22,259 nt of DNA from assembly GCA_903892315.1 (NCBI GenBank), contig CAITHY010000007.1, positions 1-22,259 on the forward strand. The letters run 5' to 3'. Of this stretch, positions 7,448 to 14,511 are shown piece after piece. Positions within the stretch are counted from its first letter, which is position 1. Every line of letters begins with the position of its first letter. A model generated the notes under the pieces. That model was not told the origin of the DNA, made no database searches, and saw only the letters and a list, made by a program, of their open reading frames with translations. A program made the translations under genes and the position numbers. This DNA comes from an uncultured beta proteobacterium (GTDB lineage Bacteria; Pseudomonadota; Gammaproteobacteria; Burkholderiales; Burkholderiaceae).

Positions 7448-8253
7448 CTTCCGGTCCAAACGGGTGACTGCCCATTTAAAAATGCAGCGACTCCATTCTT
7501 AAAATCGTTGCTGCCATAGGTTTCACTGATGAGATCATTGCAGTCAGGCAGATTATTTTTGATTAACCTTGCTAATACTAATTTGCTCGATTTTTGAGTG
7601 ATGGGAGCCAACCGACTCAGTCGTTCTGCGAGATTGTCAGCCTCATGCCCTAACTGATCTTGCTCGTATGTGGCCAATAAATATCCCTGCTGTAGCAACT
7701 CTGGAGCTGTAATCATTTCTGCTAATAGCAACATCCGCTTCACGATATTGATATTCAGATAGGCCACCAACCAAGCCACATTCCCTGCGGATAAGCAGTT
7801 ACCCAGCGTTTTAGCAATAGGTACGCCAAACTTGGCATCCGGAGTTGAAATTCGGAAATCGCAGCAACTGGCTATCGCCAAGCCACCACCAACAGCCATG
7901 CCATCAATTACGGCAATAGTCGGAATGGGCAAGGTAGCGAGCGGACTCAGATAGTCGTCAATACCCTCTTCGTAGCGAACGCCATCCTGACCATCTTTAA
8001 AGCTGGCAAATTGAGCAATGTCGCTGCCAGATACAAAAGACTTACCACCAGCACCCCTCAATATCGCAACTCTTACTGCAGGATTTTTAGCAAGCTCTAG
8101 ACAAATTGACTTGAGGCTTTGATACATGCCTACGGTCATTGCATTACGTGCAGCTACATGATCAAAAGTAATGTGGGCAACATTGCTACACACCTCTAGT
8201 GAGACTTGTGCAGTATTGCCCGCCCTATTTTGCTGGGTCTCTTGATGTGCCAT
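7444..8253 (-). CDS. Crotonase-superfamily protein lacking the hydratase glutamates
   Basis: A 269-residue protein with the enoyl-CoA hydratase/isomerase fold. The oxyanion-hole segments are present: GGKSFVSGSDIA (about 69-80) and MAVGGGLAIASCCD (about 119-132), followed by DAKFGVPIAKTLG. In classical crotonases a Glu follows GGGx and a second Glu sits in FGxPE; here they are A126 and I146. CoA-thioester binding is likely, but classical water addition is not, so it may be an isomerase, decarboxylase or hydrolase type. The start is ATG 8253; a TTG at 8256 directly before it is possible. It lies just behind the Bug receptor gene, in one operon, and converges on hemW with a 4-bp overlap. Confidence 0.85.
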   Translation of the reverse strand: MAHQETQQNRAGNTAQVSLEVCSNVAHITFDHVAARNAMTVGMYQSLKSICLELAKNPAVRVAILRGAGGKSFVSGSDIAQFASFKDGQDGVRYEEGIDDYLSPLATLPIPTIAVIDGMAVGGGLAIASCCDFRISTPDAKFGVPIAKTLGNCLSAGNVAWLVAYLNINIVKRMLLLAEMITAPELLQQGYLLATYEQDQLGHEADNLAERLSRLAPITQKSSKLVLARLIKNNLPDCNDLISETYGSNDFKNGVAAFLNGQSPVWTGS

Positions 8254-8260
8254 CAAATAC

Positions 8261-9250
8261 TTATTCAGCCTTAATATTTAAACTCTTTACTAGACGCTGA
8301 TACTTAACCAGCTCACCAGCCAAGAACAAGCTAAATGCTGCAGGTGTTGCAGGTCCCTCAGGCTGCAAGCCTTGGGAATCTAACGTCTTTTTAATCTGTG
8401 GATCAGCCATGGCAGCTTTAACGGCCTGATCAATCTTATTCACAACCGCTGGATCCATGCCTTTAGGGCCCATGATTGAATACCAATTGGTCACGTCAAA
8501 ACCAGTAATACCTACTTCGTTAAAGGTTGGTACGTTTGGAAGTATGGGTAAACGCTTTGGTGTTGAGATTGCAAGGGCCTTTAAGCTGCCGTCTTTAATT
8601 TGCTGCAAGTTGGGTGGCAAGGTATCGAAGTTCATCGTGATTTGACCACCAAGTAAATCAATAATCGCCTGACCACTACCCTTGTAAGGAACATGATTCA
8701 GTTGAATGCCTGCAATCTTGGCAAATAAAGCACCCGCTAAATGCTGTGTACTCCCAATCCCAGACGAACCATAAGTCATCTGACCTGGATTTGCTTTTGC
8801 AAGCGCAATGAGCTGAGAAACTGAATTTACTGGCAATGAAGCCTTTACCACCAGAACGTTGGGAACGTATCCCAAATAAGTGATGGCCGTGAAATCCGTT
8901 GCAGGGTTGTATTGAACATTAGTTAGCACATAGGGTGCGATCGCATTGGAATTGGAGTGCCCTACTAGCAAAGTGTAGCCATCAGGATTGGCCTTGGAAA
9001 CTTGATCGGCTCCAATTGTGCCTGCGGCTCCCGATTTATTTTCCACAATGACGCTTTGACCTAGAATCTCACCCATTTTTGGCGCAAGGGCTCGAGCAAC
9101 TATGTCGGTGCCGCCACCAGGTGCAAAACCCACGATCAGTCGTATCGGTTTAGTTGGGTAAGACTGTTGTCCTAAAGCAAAGAAAGAACTCGTGGCTAGC
9201 GTGATTGCGAGCAAACTACGAACAGCCCACCGAGGCGTTTTAAGCAACAT
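8261..9250 (-). CDS. Bug-family periplasmic substrate-binding protein (TctC-like)
   Basis: A 329-residue Bug (tripartite tricarboxylate receptor) protein, typical of Burkholderiales. It has an Arg-containing signal peptide with a hydrophobic core, probably cleaved after ALG at about residue 25. The mature start is typical: [19 protein letters not shown], then [15 protein letters not shown], then [10 protein letters not shown] and [14 protein letters not shown]. Such proteins bind carboxylates in the periplasm; the ligand cannot be read from the sequence. The frame runs on to 9382, but ATG 9250, preceded by GGAG (9256-9259), gives the proper signal peptide. No TctA/TctB membrane genes are in the window, so it is an orphan receptor, as is common for Bug proteins. 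Confidence 0.92.
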   Translation of the reverse strand: MLLKTPRWAVRSLLAITLATSSFFALGQQSYPTKPIRLIVGFAPGGGTDIVARALAPKMGEILGQSVIVENKSGAAGTIGADQVSKANPDGYTLLVGHSNSNAIAPYVLTNVQYNPATDFTAITYLGYVPNVLVVKASLPVNSVSQLIALAKANPGQMTYGSSGIGSTQHLAGALFAKIAGIQLNHVPYKGSGQAIIDLLGGQITMNFDTLPPNLQQIKDGSLKALAISTPKRLPILPNVPTFNEVGITGFDVTNWYSIMGPKGMDPAVVNKIDQAVKAAMADPQIKKTLDSQGLQPEGPATPAAFSLFLAGELVKYQRLVKSLNIKAE

Positions 9251-9326
9251 AAAGTCTCCATAGTTATTTTTATTGTGTTTGATACTATTAGAGACTAATT
9301 CTAAACATATAAGAACGATAGAGACA
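9251..9326. promoter_or_regulatory. AT-rich divergent control region between the Bug receptor and CoA-transferase genes
   Basis: This 76-bp gap must hold both promoters. On the plus strand TATAAG at 9308-9313 (5 of 6 matches to a -10) would give a leader of only about 7 nt for the CoA-transferase; no -35 stands at a good distance. No convincing minus-strand promoter was seen. The minus-strand GGAG at 9256-9259 is the receptor's ribosome binding site. Confidence 0.35.
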
Positions 9327-10577
9327 ATGCCGAAAACACCTAGTAAGGACCCTAAAGAGGGGGTTCGCGAGCAGCCTTCCAAGCCATTACCCCTCTCTGG
9401 GGTCCGTGTTCTTGACGTAAGTCAGGTAATGGCGGGTCCCTACTGTTGTATGTTGCTAGCTGATTTAGGTGCTGACGTGATCAAGATCGAGCCCCCAGGC
9501 ACAGGCGATCAAACCCGTGGCGCAATGGGATTCAAGATGAAGGGTTCCGATAGTATGGGCTTTCTGAATATGAATCGTAATAAGCGCAGTCTCACCCTTA
9601 ACCTCAAAACCGAAGCTGGCAAAAAAGTATTTTTTGAGCTGGTCAAGACTGCAGATATTTTGGTTGAGAACTATCGCCCCGGTGTTATGAAAAAACTGGG
9701 AATTGATTACGTATCTTTGCAGGCCATTAACCCAGGTCTTGTCTACGCCAGTATCTCGGGCTTTGGGCAAACTGGTCCATGGGCAGATCGCCCTGGCTTT
9801 GATCTGATGGCTCAAGCTATGTCTGGCGTTATGAGTGTCACTGGTTATCCAGATGGACCGCCAGTTAAGGCCGGCGTTCCAGTTGCTGATATTGGTTGCG
9901 CCCTCTTTGCGGTCTACGGCATTTTGTCAGCTTATATTGGTAAGACTAAGACTGGTGAAGGTCAGTTTATTGATGCCTCCCTTTTTGATTCTGCATTGGC
10001 ATTTTCTATCTGGGATACAGCGCAATACTGGGGCACTGGGGTTGAGCCCTACAAACTGGGTACAGCCAATCATATGAGCGCTCCCTATCAAGCCATGAAA
10101 GCTTTTGATGGCTACTTTGTGATGGGCGCAACTAACCAAAAACTTTGGAAATTACTTTGCGACAAGATTGATAGACCCGAATTATTTGAAGATGCTCGTT
10201 TTAAAACCAATCCCTTGCGCTTAGCCAATCGTCTAGAGCTTGCTGCAGAGCTTGAAAAAACCTTTGTGACTAAAGCTGCTGATGAATGGGTGGGCACCTT
10301 ATTAGCTGCAGGCATTCCTGCGGGGCCAATTAACACTTATCCAGAAGCATTTGATAGTGCACATGGTCGTCACCGCAAGATGCGCATGGAAATTGATCAT
10401 CCAGTGGAAGGCAAGGTTCCGAATATCGGCTTTGCAGTGAAGATGAATGGCACACCCCAACAGGTATATCGCCACCCTCCTTTGCTTGGTGAACACACCC
10501 ATGAGCTGCTTGCCGAACTGGGCATTAAAGGGGAAGAACTCAAATCGTTAGAAGCTGGTGGTGCATTTACTCCTTAA
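9327..10577 (+). CDS. Family III CoA-transferase (CaiB/BaiF)
   Basis: A 416-residue class III CoA-transferase that moves CoA between acyl groups through an aspartyl-CoA anhydride. It begins with a family-typical [18 protein letters not shown], then [37 protein letters not shown], and PVADIG, whose D188 aligns with the catalytic aspartate of formyl-CoA transferase. The frame begins at 9273, but ATG 9327 gives normal length and follows the purine-rich GATAGAGACA. It is divergent from the Bug receptor and crotonase genes across 76 bp. Together they suggest uptake and CoA activation of an organic acid; the substrate is unknown. Confidence 0.93.
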   Translation: MPKTPSKDPKEGVREQPSKPLPLSGVRVLDVSQVMAGPYCCMLLADLGADVIKIEPPGTGDQTRGAMGFKMKGSDSMGFLNMNRNKRSLTLNLKTEAGKKVFFELVKTADILVENYRPGVMKKLGIDYVSLQAINPGLVYASISGFGQTGPWADRPGFDLMAQAMSGVMSVTGYPDGPPVKAGVPVADIGCALFAVYGILSAYIGKTKTGEGQFIDASLFDSALAFSIWDTAQYWGTGVEPYKLGTANHMSAPYQAMKAFDGYFVMGATNQKLWKLLCDKIDRPELFEDARFKTNPLRLANRLELAAELEKTFVTKAADEWVGTLLAAGIPAGPINTYPEAFDSAHGRHRKMRMEIDHPVEGKVPNIGFAVKMNGTPQQVYRHPPLLGEHTHELLAELGIKGEELKSLEAGGAFTP

Positions 10578-10606
10578 GATGCAACGAGTCCTTGCTTCAT
10601 AAGATA

Positions 10607-10628
10607 AAAGGACTCTGCAGAGTCCTTT
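10607..10628. terminator. Bidirectional intrinsic terminator
   Basis: A perfect 22-bp palindrome made of AAAGGACTC, loop TGCA, and GAGTCCTTT. It lies 29 nt after the CoA-transferase stop and 27 nt after the alkyl sulfatase stop, which face each other. On the minus strand the stem is followed by TTTTATCTT, on the plus strand by TTTGCTTT, so it can stop both transcripts. The right arm is nearly duplicated at 10586-10597. Confidence 0.85.
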
Positions 10629-10655
10629 GCTTTACAGGAAAACTCAGATGCGCAA

Positions 10656-12761
10656 TTACTCGCCTGCAGTAATGGCCATCTCTTGAGCTGAGAATGGATC
10701 TTTAGGTGGAGCGACTGGTTTTGGGGCGACCTTTCCTTTAGTGCCTGGCATGAGCTCAAAGTCAGGCACAAAGACTGTTAAGGTGCTCCTAAGCTGATCA
10801 AATACTTTGCGATTACCATCGAACTTGACTTTACCTTCGGCCAGCAAATTTTCAAATGTTGCTTCACCACCCATAACTTGCTCGAGGTCGCTACGATTGA
10901 GTGTGATGGTGAGATTTGGGTTTTTGGCCTGCTGACCTTTAATATTGGTCAAAGCAGAATTGCTCATTTCAATCACAAACTGCTCGCCATTGTCTGGTGT
11001 AGAAAGATTGATCACAAAGTTCATACCTGCAGCTTTTTTGCTATCCATACTGATAGCCAATGCATTAAGCCAGAGTTCGGTCGTCATGCCTTTGATCATG
11101 TCAGGACCATTAGATTTTGGCGAAGCTCCTATTGGCATGCCATGACGCAACTCATAAGCAGCGCCCAAGAAACTATTACGCATACTGGGACTCTCTTTTT
11201 GGTAGCCAATCTGCTCAAAAATATCGGCTAGCAAATCTTTAGCGGCCGTATTGTTTGGCTGTGCATAAACTAATTTATTGACAATCTCCATAGCTTCACG
11301 GTACTTGCCTTGCTTATAAAGGTCTCTACCTTTAGCAAGAATCTTGCCCGAGCCACCCATCATCTCCACATACAGTGGTGCCGAATCTCGTGGCGACAAG
11401 GGCGCTAATGTGGCTGGGTTGGCATCCCAGTAACCAAGATAACGATTGATCACGGCACGGCTATTGTGCTCTTCTGAACCGTGATAACTGTGGGCAGCCC
11501 ACTGCTTCTTAAGACTCTCAGGCTGTTTGTAAACGTTCTGAATTTCATTAATGGTGACACCATTGTTTGCCAAATGGAGTACTTCATTGTGCAGATGAGC
11601 ATAACTATCTCGCTGTGTACGCATGACTTCTTGAATACGCTCATTACCCCAGCGCGGCCAGCTATGGGAAGCAAACATGACTTCACTCTCGTTGCCATAG
11701 CGATATAAAGCATTGTTAATATTCTTTGACCATGCTAAAGAGTCGCGCACCAATGCACCGCGCAAGGTGTAGATGTTATGAATAGTGCCAGTAATATTTT
11801 CTGCCGCCCAAAATGCTTTAAATTGCGGAAAATAGGTATTCATCTCCGCAGGGGCTTCTGTACCTGGTGTATTTTGAAATTCCATGTCTACACCATCAAC
11901 TGTCATTTTTTCATAAGGCTGATTGATATAGACGTTAGGCTCAATCAACCCTAAATTACCAGCGGCAGTATTTTTACCAATGGATTGATCCACATGCCCA
12001 AATGGGCTTCGTGGCAATAAAACGCCATACTGAAAATACATTCTGCGAGTCATCGCATTGCCGGCGTAGACGTTTTCAGCAATGGCATGATCCATAAAGC
12101 CGGCTGGCGCTATCACTTTCACTTTGCCACTCTTCACATCCGCCTCATCAACCACCCCGCGCACGCCACCAAAGTGGTCTCCATGCGAATGCGAATACAC
12201 TACAGCCACTACTGGACGCTTGCCTAACTTCTCATTTACTAACTCGAGAGCAGCACGTGCAGTTTCTTTTGCGGTTAAAGGATCGAACACGATCCAACCC
12301 GTATTAGTCTTGATAAAGCTAATGTTGGCCAAGTCGAAGCCGCGTACTTGATAGATTTTTCCAGGTACTACTTCGTAGAGACCGTAGCCCATATTCAGAA
12401 TAGCTTGACGTTGCAATGAAGGATGCACGCTGTCAAAGTCTTTGCCTTGCAAAAGGAACTCATAGCTACCCATATCCCAGGCAACGTTACCGGCATCGGC
12501 CATGATGGTTTTGTAAGTAGGCGCAGCGATAAAACCTTTCTTAGACTCCTCAAAGTCGCGTTTATCTTCAAATGGCAAGGTTTTACGTAAAGCGTTTTGT
12601 AATTCCACTGTATAGCTTGATGGCGGATTACCCTTTGGATCGAAGTGTTTCCCTTGCATCGCGCCCGGATCAGCAACTACGCCACCACCCCCTGCGGACA
12701 TCGCTAAACCCGAAGTCATCAACACAACTGCAATTGAAGTTTGTGTAATCCGCATTTTCAT
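10656..12761 (-). CDS. Secreted SDS-type alkyl sulfatase (SdsA1/BDS1 family)
   Basis: A 701-residue class III alkyl sulfatase that cleaves sulfate from primary alkyl sulfates such as SDS using two zinc ions. The N-terminal signal peptide has a hydrophobic segment ending near SAGGGG. The metallo-beta-lactamase domain contains YSHSHGDHFGG (H191, H193, D195, H196), the second metal segment WAAENITGTIHN, and MFASHSWPRWG. An alkyl sulfatase dimerisation region follows, with KQGKYREAMEIVNKLVYAQPNN. The C-terminal SCP2-like domain (about 560-670) probably holds the alkyl chain. The final 30 residues are Pro/Lys rich. ATG 12761 is used; ATG 12755 is also possible, and neither has a clear Shine-Dalgarno. 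It has its own good promoter. Confidence 0.93.
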   Translation of the reverse strand: MKMRITQTSIAVVLMTSGLAMSAGGGGVVADPGAMQGKHFDPKGNPPSSYTVELQNALRKTLPFEDKRDFEESKKGFIAAPTYKTIMADAGNVAWDMGSYEFLLQGKDFDSVHPSLQRQAILNMGYGLYEVVPGKIYQVRGFDLANISFIKTNTGWIVFDPLTAKETARAALELVNEKLGKRPVVAVVYSHSHGDHFGGVRGVVDEADVKSGKVKVIAPAGFMDHAIAENVYAGNAMTRRMYFQYGVLLPRSPFGHVDQSIGKNTAAGNLGLIEPNVYINQPYEKMTVDGVDMEFQNTPGTEAPAEMNTYFPQFKAFWAAENITGTIHNIYTLRGALVRDSLAWSKNINNALYRYGNESEVMFASHSWPRWGNERIQEVMRTQRDSYAHLHNEVLHLANNGVTINEIQNVYKQPESLKKQWAAHSYHGSEEHNSRAVINRYLGYWDANPATLAPLSPRDSAPLYVEMMGGSGKILAKGRDLYKQGKYREAMEIVNKLVYAQPNNTAAKDLLADIFEQIGYQKESPSMRNSFLGAAYELRHGMPIGASPKSNGPDMIKGMTTELWLNALAISMDSKKAAGMNFVINLSTPDNGEQFVIEMSNSALTNIKGQQAKNPNLTITLNRSDLEQVMGGEATFENLLAEGKVKFDGNRKVFDQLRSTLTVFVPDFELMPGTKGKVAPKPVAPPKDPFSAQEMAITAGE

Positions 12762-12780
12762 AAACGCCCAAAGAAAGGAT

Positions 12781-12805
12781 GAAGTAAAAGTAATTGAGTT
12801 ACTTC
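12781..12805. repeat. Operator-like inverted repeat at the alkyl sulfatase start site
   Basis: GAAGTAA at 12781-12787 and TTACTTC at 12799-12805 form an inverted repeat. A second copy, AAGTAA at 12788-12793, also pairs with TTACTT (12799-12804). The element covers the predicted transcription start near 12800 and the early leader, where a repressor would act. No repressor gene is in the window, and a role is only inferred. Confidence 0.4.
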
Positions 12806-12806
12806 A

Positions 12807-12834
12807 ATGATAGGTTTGAGCATAGCAATGGCAA
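12807..12834 (-). promoter_or_regulatory. Predicted sigma70 promoter of the alkyl sulfatase gene
   Basis: On the minus strand TTGCCA (12829-12834) and TATCAT (12807-12812) are separated by 16 bp; each matches the consensus at 5 of 6 positions. The start would be near 12800, giving a leader of about 40 nt before ATG 12761. This is the best two-hexamer promoter I could find in the window. Confidence 0.65.
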
Positions 12835-12851
12835 TTAGCTATAGAGCTAAT
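12834..12851 (-). terminator. Weak hairpin after the histidine kinase gene
   Basis: ATTAGCT and AGCTAAT (7 bp) flank a 4-nt loop, 16 nt after the kinase stop at 12868. On the minus strand no U run follows and the stem is AT rich, so termination would be partial at best. It directly abuts the -35 of the sulfatase promoter. Confidence 0.3.
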
Positions 12852-12867
12852 ATCTTTTGTCATGTAA

Positions 12868-14319
12868 TTATTGGGTTGAATAAGCCGCAACGATAGGTAG
12901 GCCAACAAAAAATATAGTGCCTTCACCTGGCATGGATTCAAACCGGATAGATCCGCCATGTCGCATCACAATATGCCTGCACAACCATAGGCCTATTCCC
13001 ATGCCGGTGCCTTTAGTAGTAGAGAGGAGTTCAAACATATTGGACTGAACTTTGGTCTCTATGCCGGAGCCGTTATCTGCGATCGATAACTCAATGCCGG
13101 AATTGATGTGCTGACATCGAATGGTAATTTGTTTATTGGGCCGCTCTATTGATTTAACTGCATCAATAGCGTTATTGATTAGATTAAGAAATACTTGCTG
13201 AAGCTCACCTTTATTTGCCGTGACAAGTAAATCTCCGTCGAGTTTTAACGCCACCTGAATATTTTGCTTAGCAATTTCTGGCTTTGCAATCGTCAGAACC
13301 AAATCAATTAATTGGGCAATATCAACTTGGGTAGAAACTAATTTTTCATCGGCAAATATGGATCTTAGAGATCGGATAATGCCCGCTGCACGTTGATTGT
13401 CTGATAGTAAGGAGTCCAGAATCTCTTTTTGCAATACAGGATTTAGCTCTCCTTCAGATAACTTTTTTTGCAAGAATTGAATGTTCAACCCTGACGCTCC
13501 AAGAGGTTGATTAAGCTCGTGCGCTATCGAAGCCGATAAAGCACCTGTACTAGCGGTCTTATTGGCCTTCAGAAGCGATCCAATGAGGATATCGCGTTCC
13601 TTTAAAAGCGATTTAATCTCCAGATTCTCATATTTAGACTGGGTGTTTGCCTTGGCAATTTGCTCCGCCCAGTAGCTACCAATGGCAATATAAGACAAGG
13701 TATTCATTACAAACTGCGTAATCGTAAATAAGATCAATATCTGAGGAATTTGATCAACTTGGCGAATGGTCAATGTTGAGGCAATGACGATAAATAAACG
13801 GCCTAAAGCAAAAATGATTTCTCCCCCGGTAGCGACCTGGAGATATAGCAATTGACTTGAAGGCGCACTCTTTCGTTTGATATTGACTTCAATCATTTGC
13901 CAGGTATAAAAGGTGCAAGCCAAAATACACATAAATGCCGTACGAATTTCGAATGTACCTAAATTGCGCATGGATTCAAAAACAAAAAAGAAGATAAATA
14001 TTGAGATAACAAAAATAATCTTTTGTGTCTTACTAATATCTTGATTCAAGGAATGGCAGAACAGGACCTGAAAAACAGCAGCGATATAGAAAAATGTGTT
14101 GGCAATTGTGAAATTAAATTCAGGTCTGGAGATATCTTGAACCGTCATCACTCCAGTACCAAATAAAAGCAAAGCTGCCACACTAATTGCTAGTGACGCC
14201 ATCCAGTAAACACTAGGTCTAGTGGCATTTTGGGATCGATAGTAGTGATAAATACCAACCAATAATCCCAGCTGAATGATGGCGAGAATAAAGAAGTAGA
14301 TTGCAATTAACAGCTTCAT
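12868..14319 (-). CDS. Orphan sensor histidine kinase with seven-helix membrane sensor
   Basis: A 483-residue membrane histidine kinase. The first 215 residues contain about seven hydrophobic segments (roughly 3-24, 38-60, 70-90, 100-116, 124-144, 157-182, 190-214) with short loops and no large periplasmic domain. A linker helix (220-255) leads to the dimerisation domain with AHELNQPLGA; H267 is the likely phosphorylated residue. The HATPase region shows LINNAIDAV (N box), DNGSGI (G1), and GTGMGIGLWLC (G2). The HELNQPL form resembles the FixL/DctB-like kinases. There is no receiver domain and no response regulator gene nearby, so partner and signal are unknown. ATG 14319 lacks a Shine-Dalgarno. 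The gene lies upstream of the sulfatase gene in the same direction, which has its own promoter. Confidence 0.9.
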   Translation of the reverse strand: MKLLIAIYFFILAIIQLGLLVGIYHYYRSQNATRPSVYWMASLAISVAALLLFGTGVMTVQDISRPEFNFTIANTFFYIAAVFQVLFCHSLNQDISKTQKIIFVISIFIFFFVFESMRNLGTFEIRTAFMCILACTFYTWQMIEVNIKRKSAPSSQLLYLQVATGGEIIFALGRLFIVIASTLTIRQVDQIPQILILFTITQFVMNTLSYIAIGSYWAEQIAKANTQSKYENLEIKSLLKERDILIGSLLKANKTASTGALSASIAHELNQPLGASGLNIQFLQKKLSEGELNPVLQKEILDSLLSDNQRAAGIIRSLRSIFADEKLVSTQVDIAQLIDLVLTIAKPEIAKQNIQVALKLDGDLLVTANKGELQQVFLNLINNAIDAVKSIERPNKQITIRCQHINSGIELSIADNGSGIETKVQSNMFELLSTTKGTGMGIGLWLCRHIVMRHGGSIRFESMPGEGTIFFVGLPIVAAYSTQ

Positions 14320-14358
14320 GCCAGATATGGTAGATCATTTCCGGCGCCTAGAATGATT

Positions 14359-14385
14359 TAAGCCCAGCGACCTGCGCTGGGCTTA
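14359..14385. terminator. Strong hairpin terminator after tRNA-Ser
   Basis: TAAGCCCAGCG and CGCTGGGCTTA form an 11-bp stem with a 5-nt loop. It starts 11 nt after the CCA of tRNA-Ser on the minus strand and is followed there by a moderate AT-rich tail. It separates the tRNA from the histidine kinase gene 40 nt further on. Confidence 0.8.
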
Positions 14386-14396
14386 TTGATTTTATC

Positions 14397-14486
14397 TGGC
14401 GGAAGAGGTGAGATTCGAACTCACGGAGGACTTTCATCCTCGCCAGTTTTCAAGACTGGTGCATTCAACCGCTCTGCCACTCTTCC
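14397..14486 (-). tRNA. tRNA-Ser (anticodon TGA)
   Basis: A minus-strand class II tRNA of 90 nt with encoded CCA. The acceptor stem is GGAAGAG/CTCTTCC, with discriminator G. The anticodon stem is CCAGT/ACTGG with loop CTTGAAA, giving anticodon TGA for UCA codons (and others by wobble). The long variable arm GAGGATGAAAGTCCTC and T arm GTGAGTTCGAATCTCAC are typical of serine tRNAs. It lies 20 nt after the FAD oxidoreductase gene. Confidence 0.97.
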
Positions 14487-14505
14487 TTTGCGATTACAGC
14501 CCTAG

Positions 14506-14511
14506 ATTATA
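14506..14511 (-). promoter_or_regulatory. Predicted -10 of tRNA-Ser, overlapping a stop codon
   Basis: A perfect TATAAT on the minus strand, 19 nt before the tRNA 5' end, followed by the GC-rich CTAGGGC that is common near starts of stable RNA genes. No good -35 stands at 16-18 bp. The TAA stop of the upstream oxidoreductase gene (14507-14509) lies inside the hexamer. Confidence 0.6.

Noticed and set aside
9251..9382. Longer Bug receptor start at 9382
   Set aside because: The extension would cross the divergent promoter region and bury the signal peptide; ATG 9250 has GGAG in front.
11450..11713. 87-residue open frame overlapping the alkyl sulfatase gene
   Set aside because: It is in another frame of a clearly conserved coding region, so it is a shadow.
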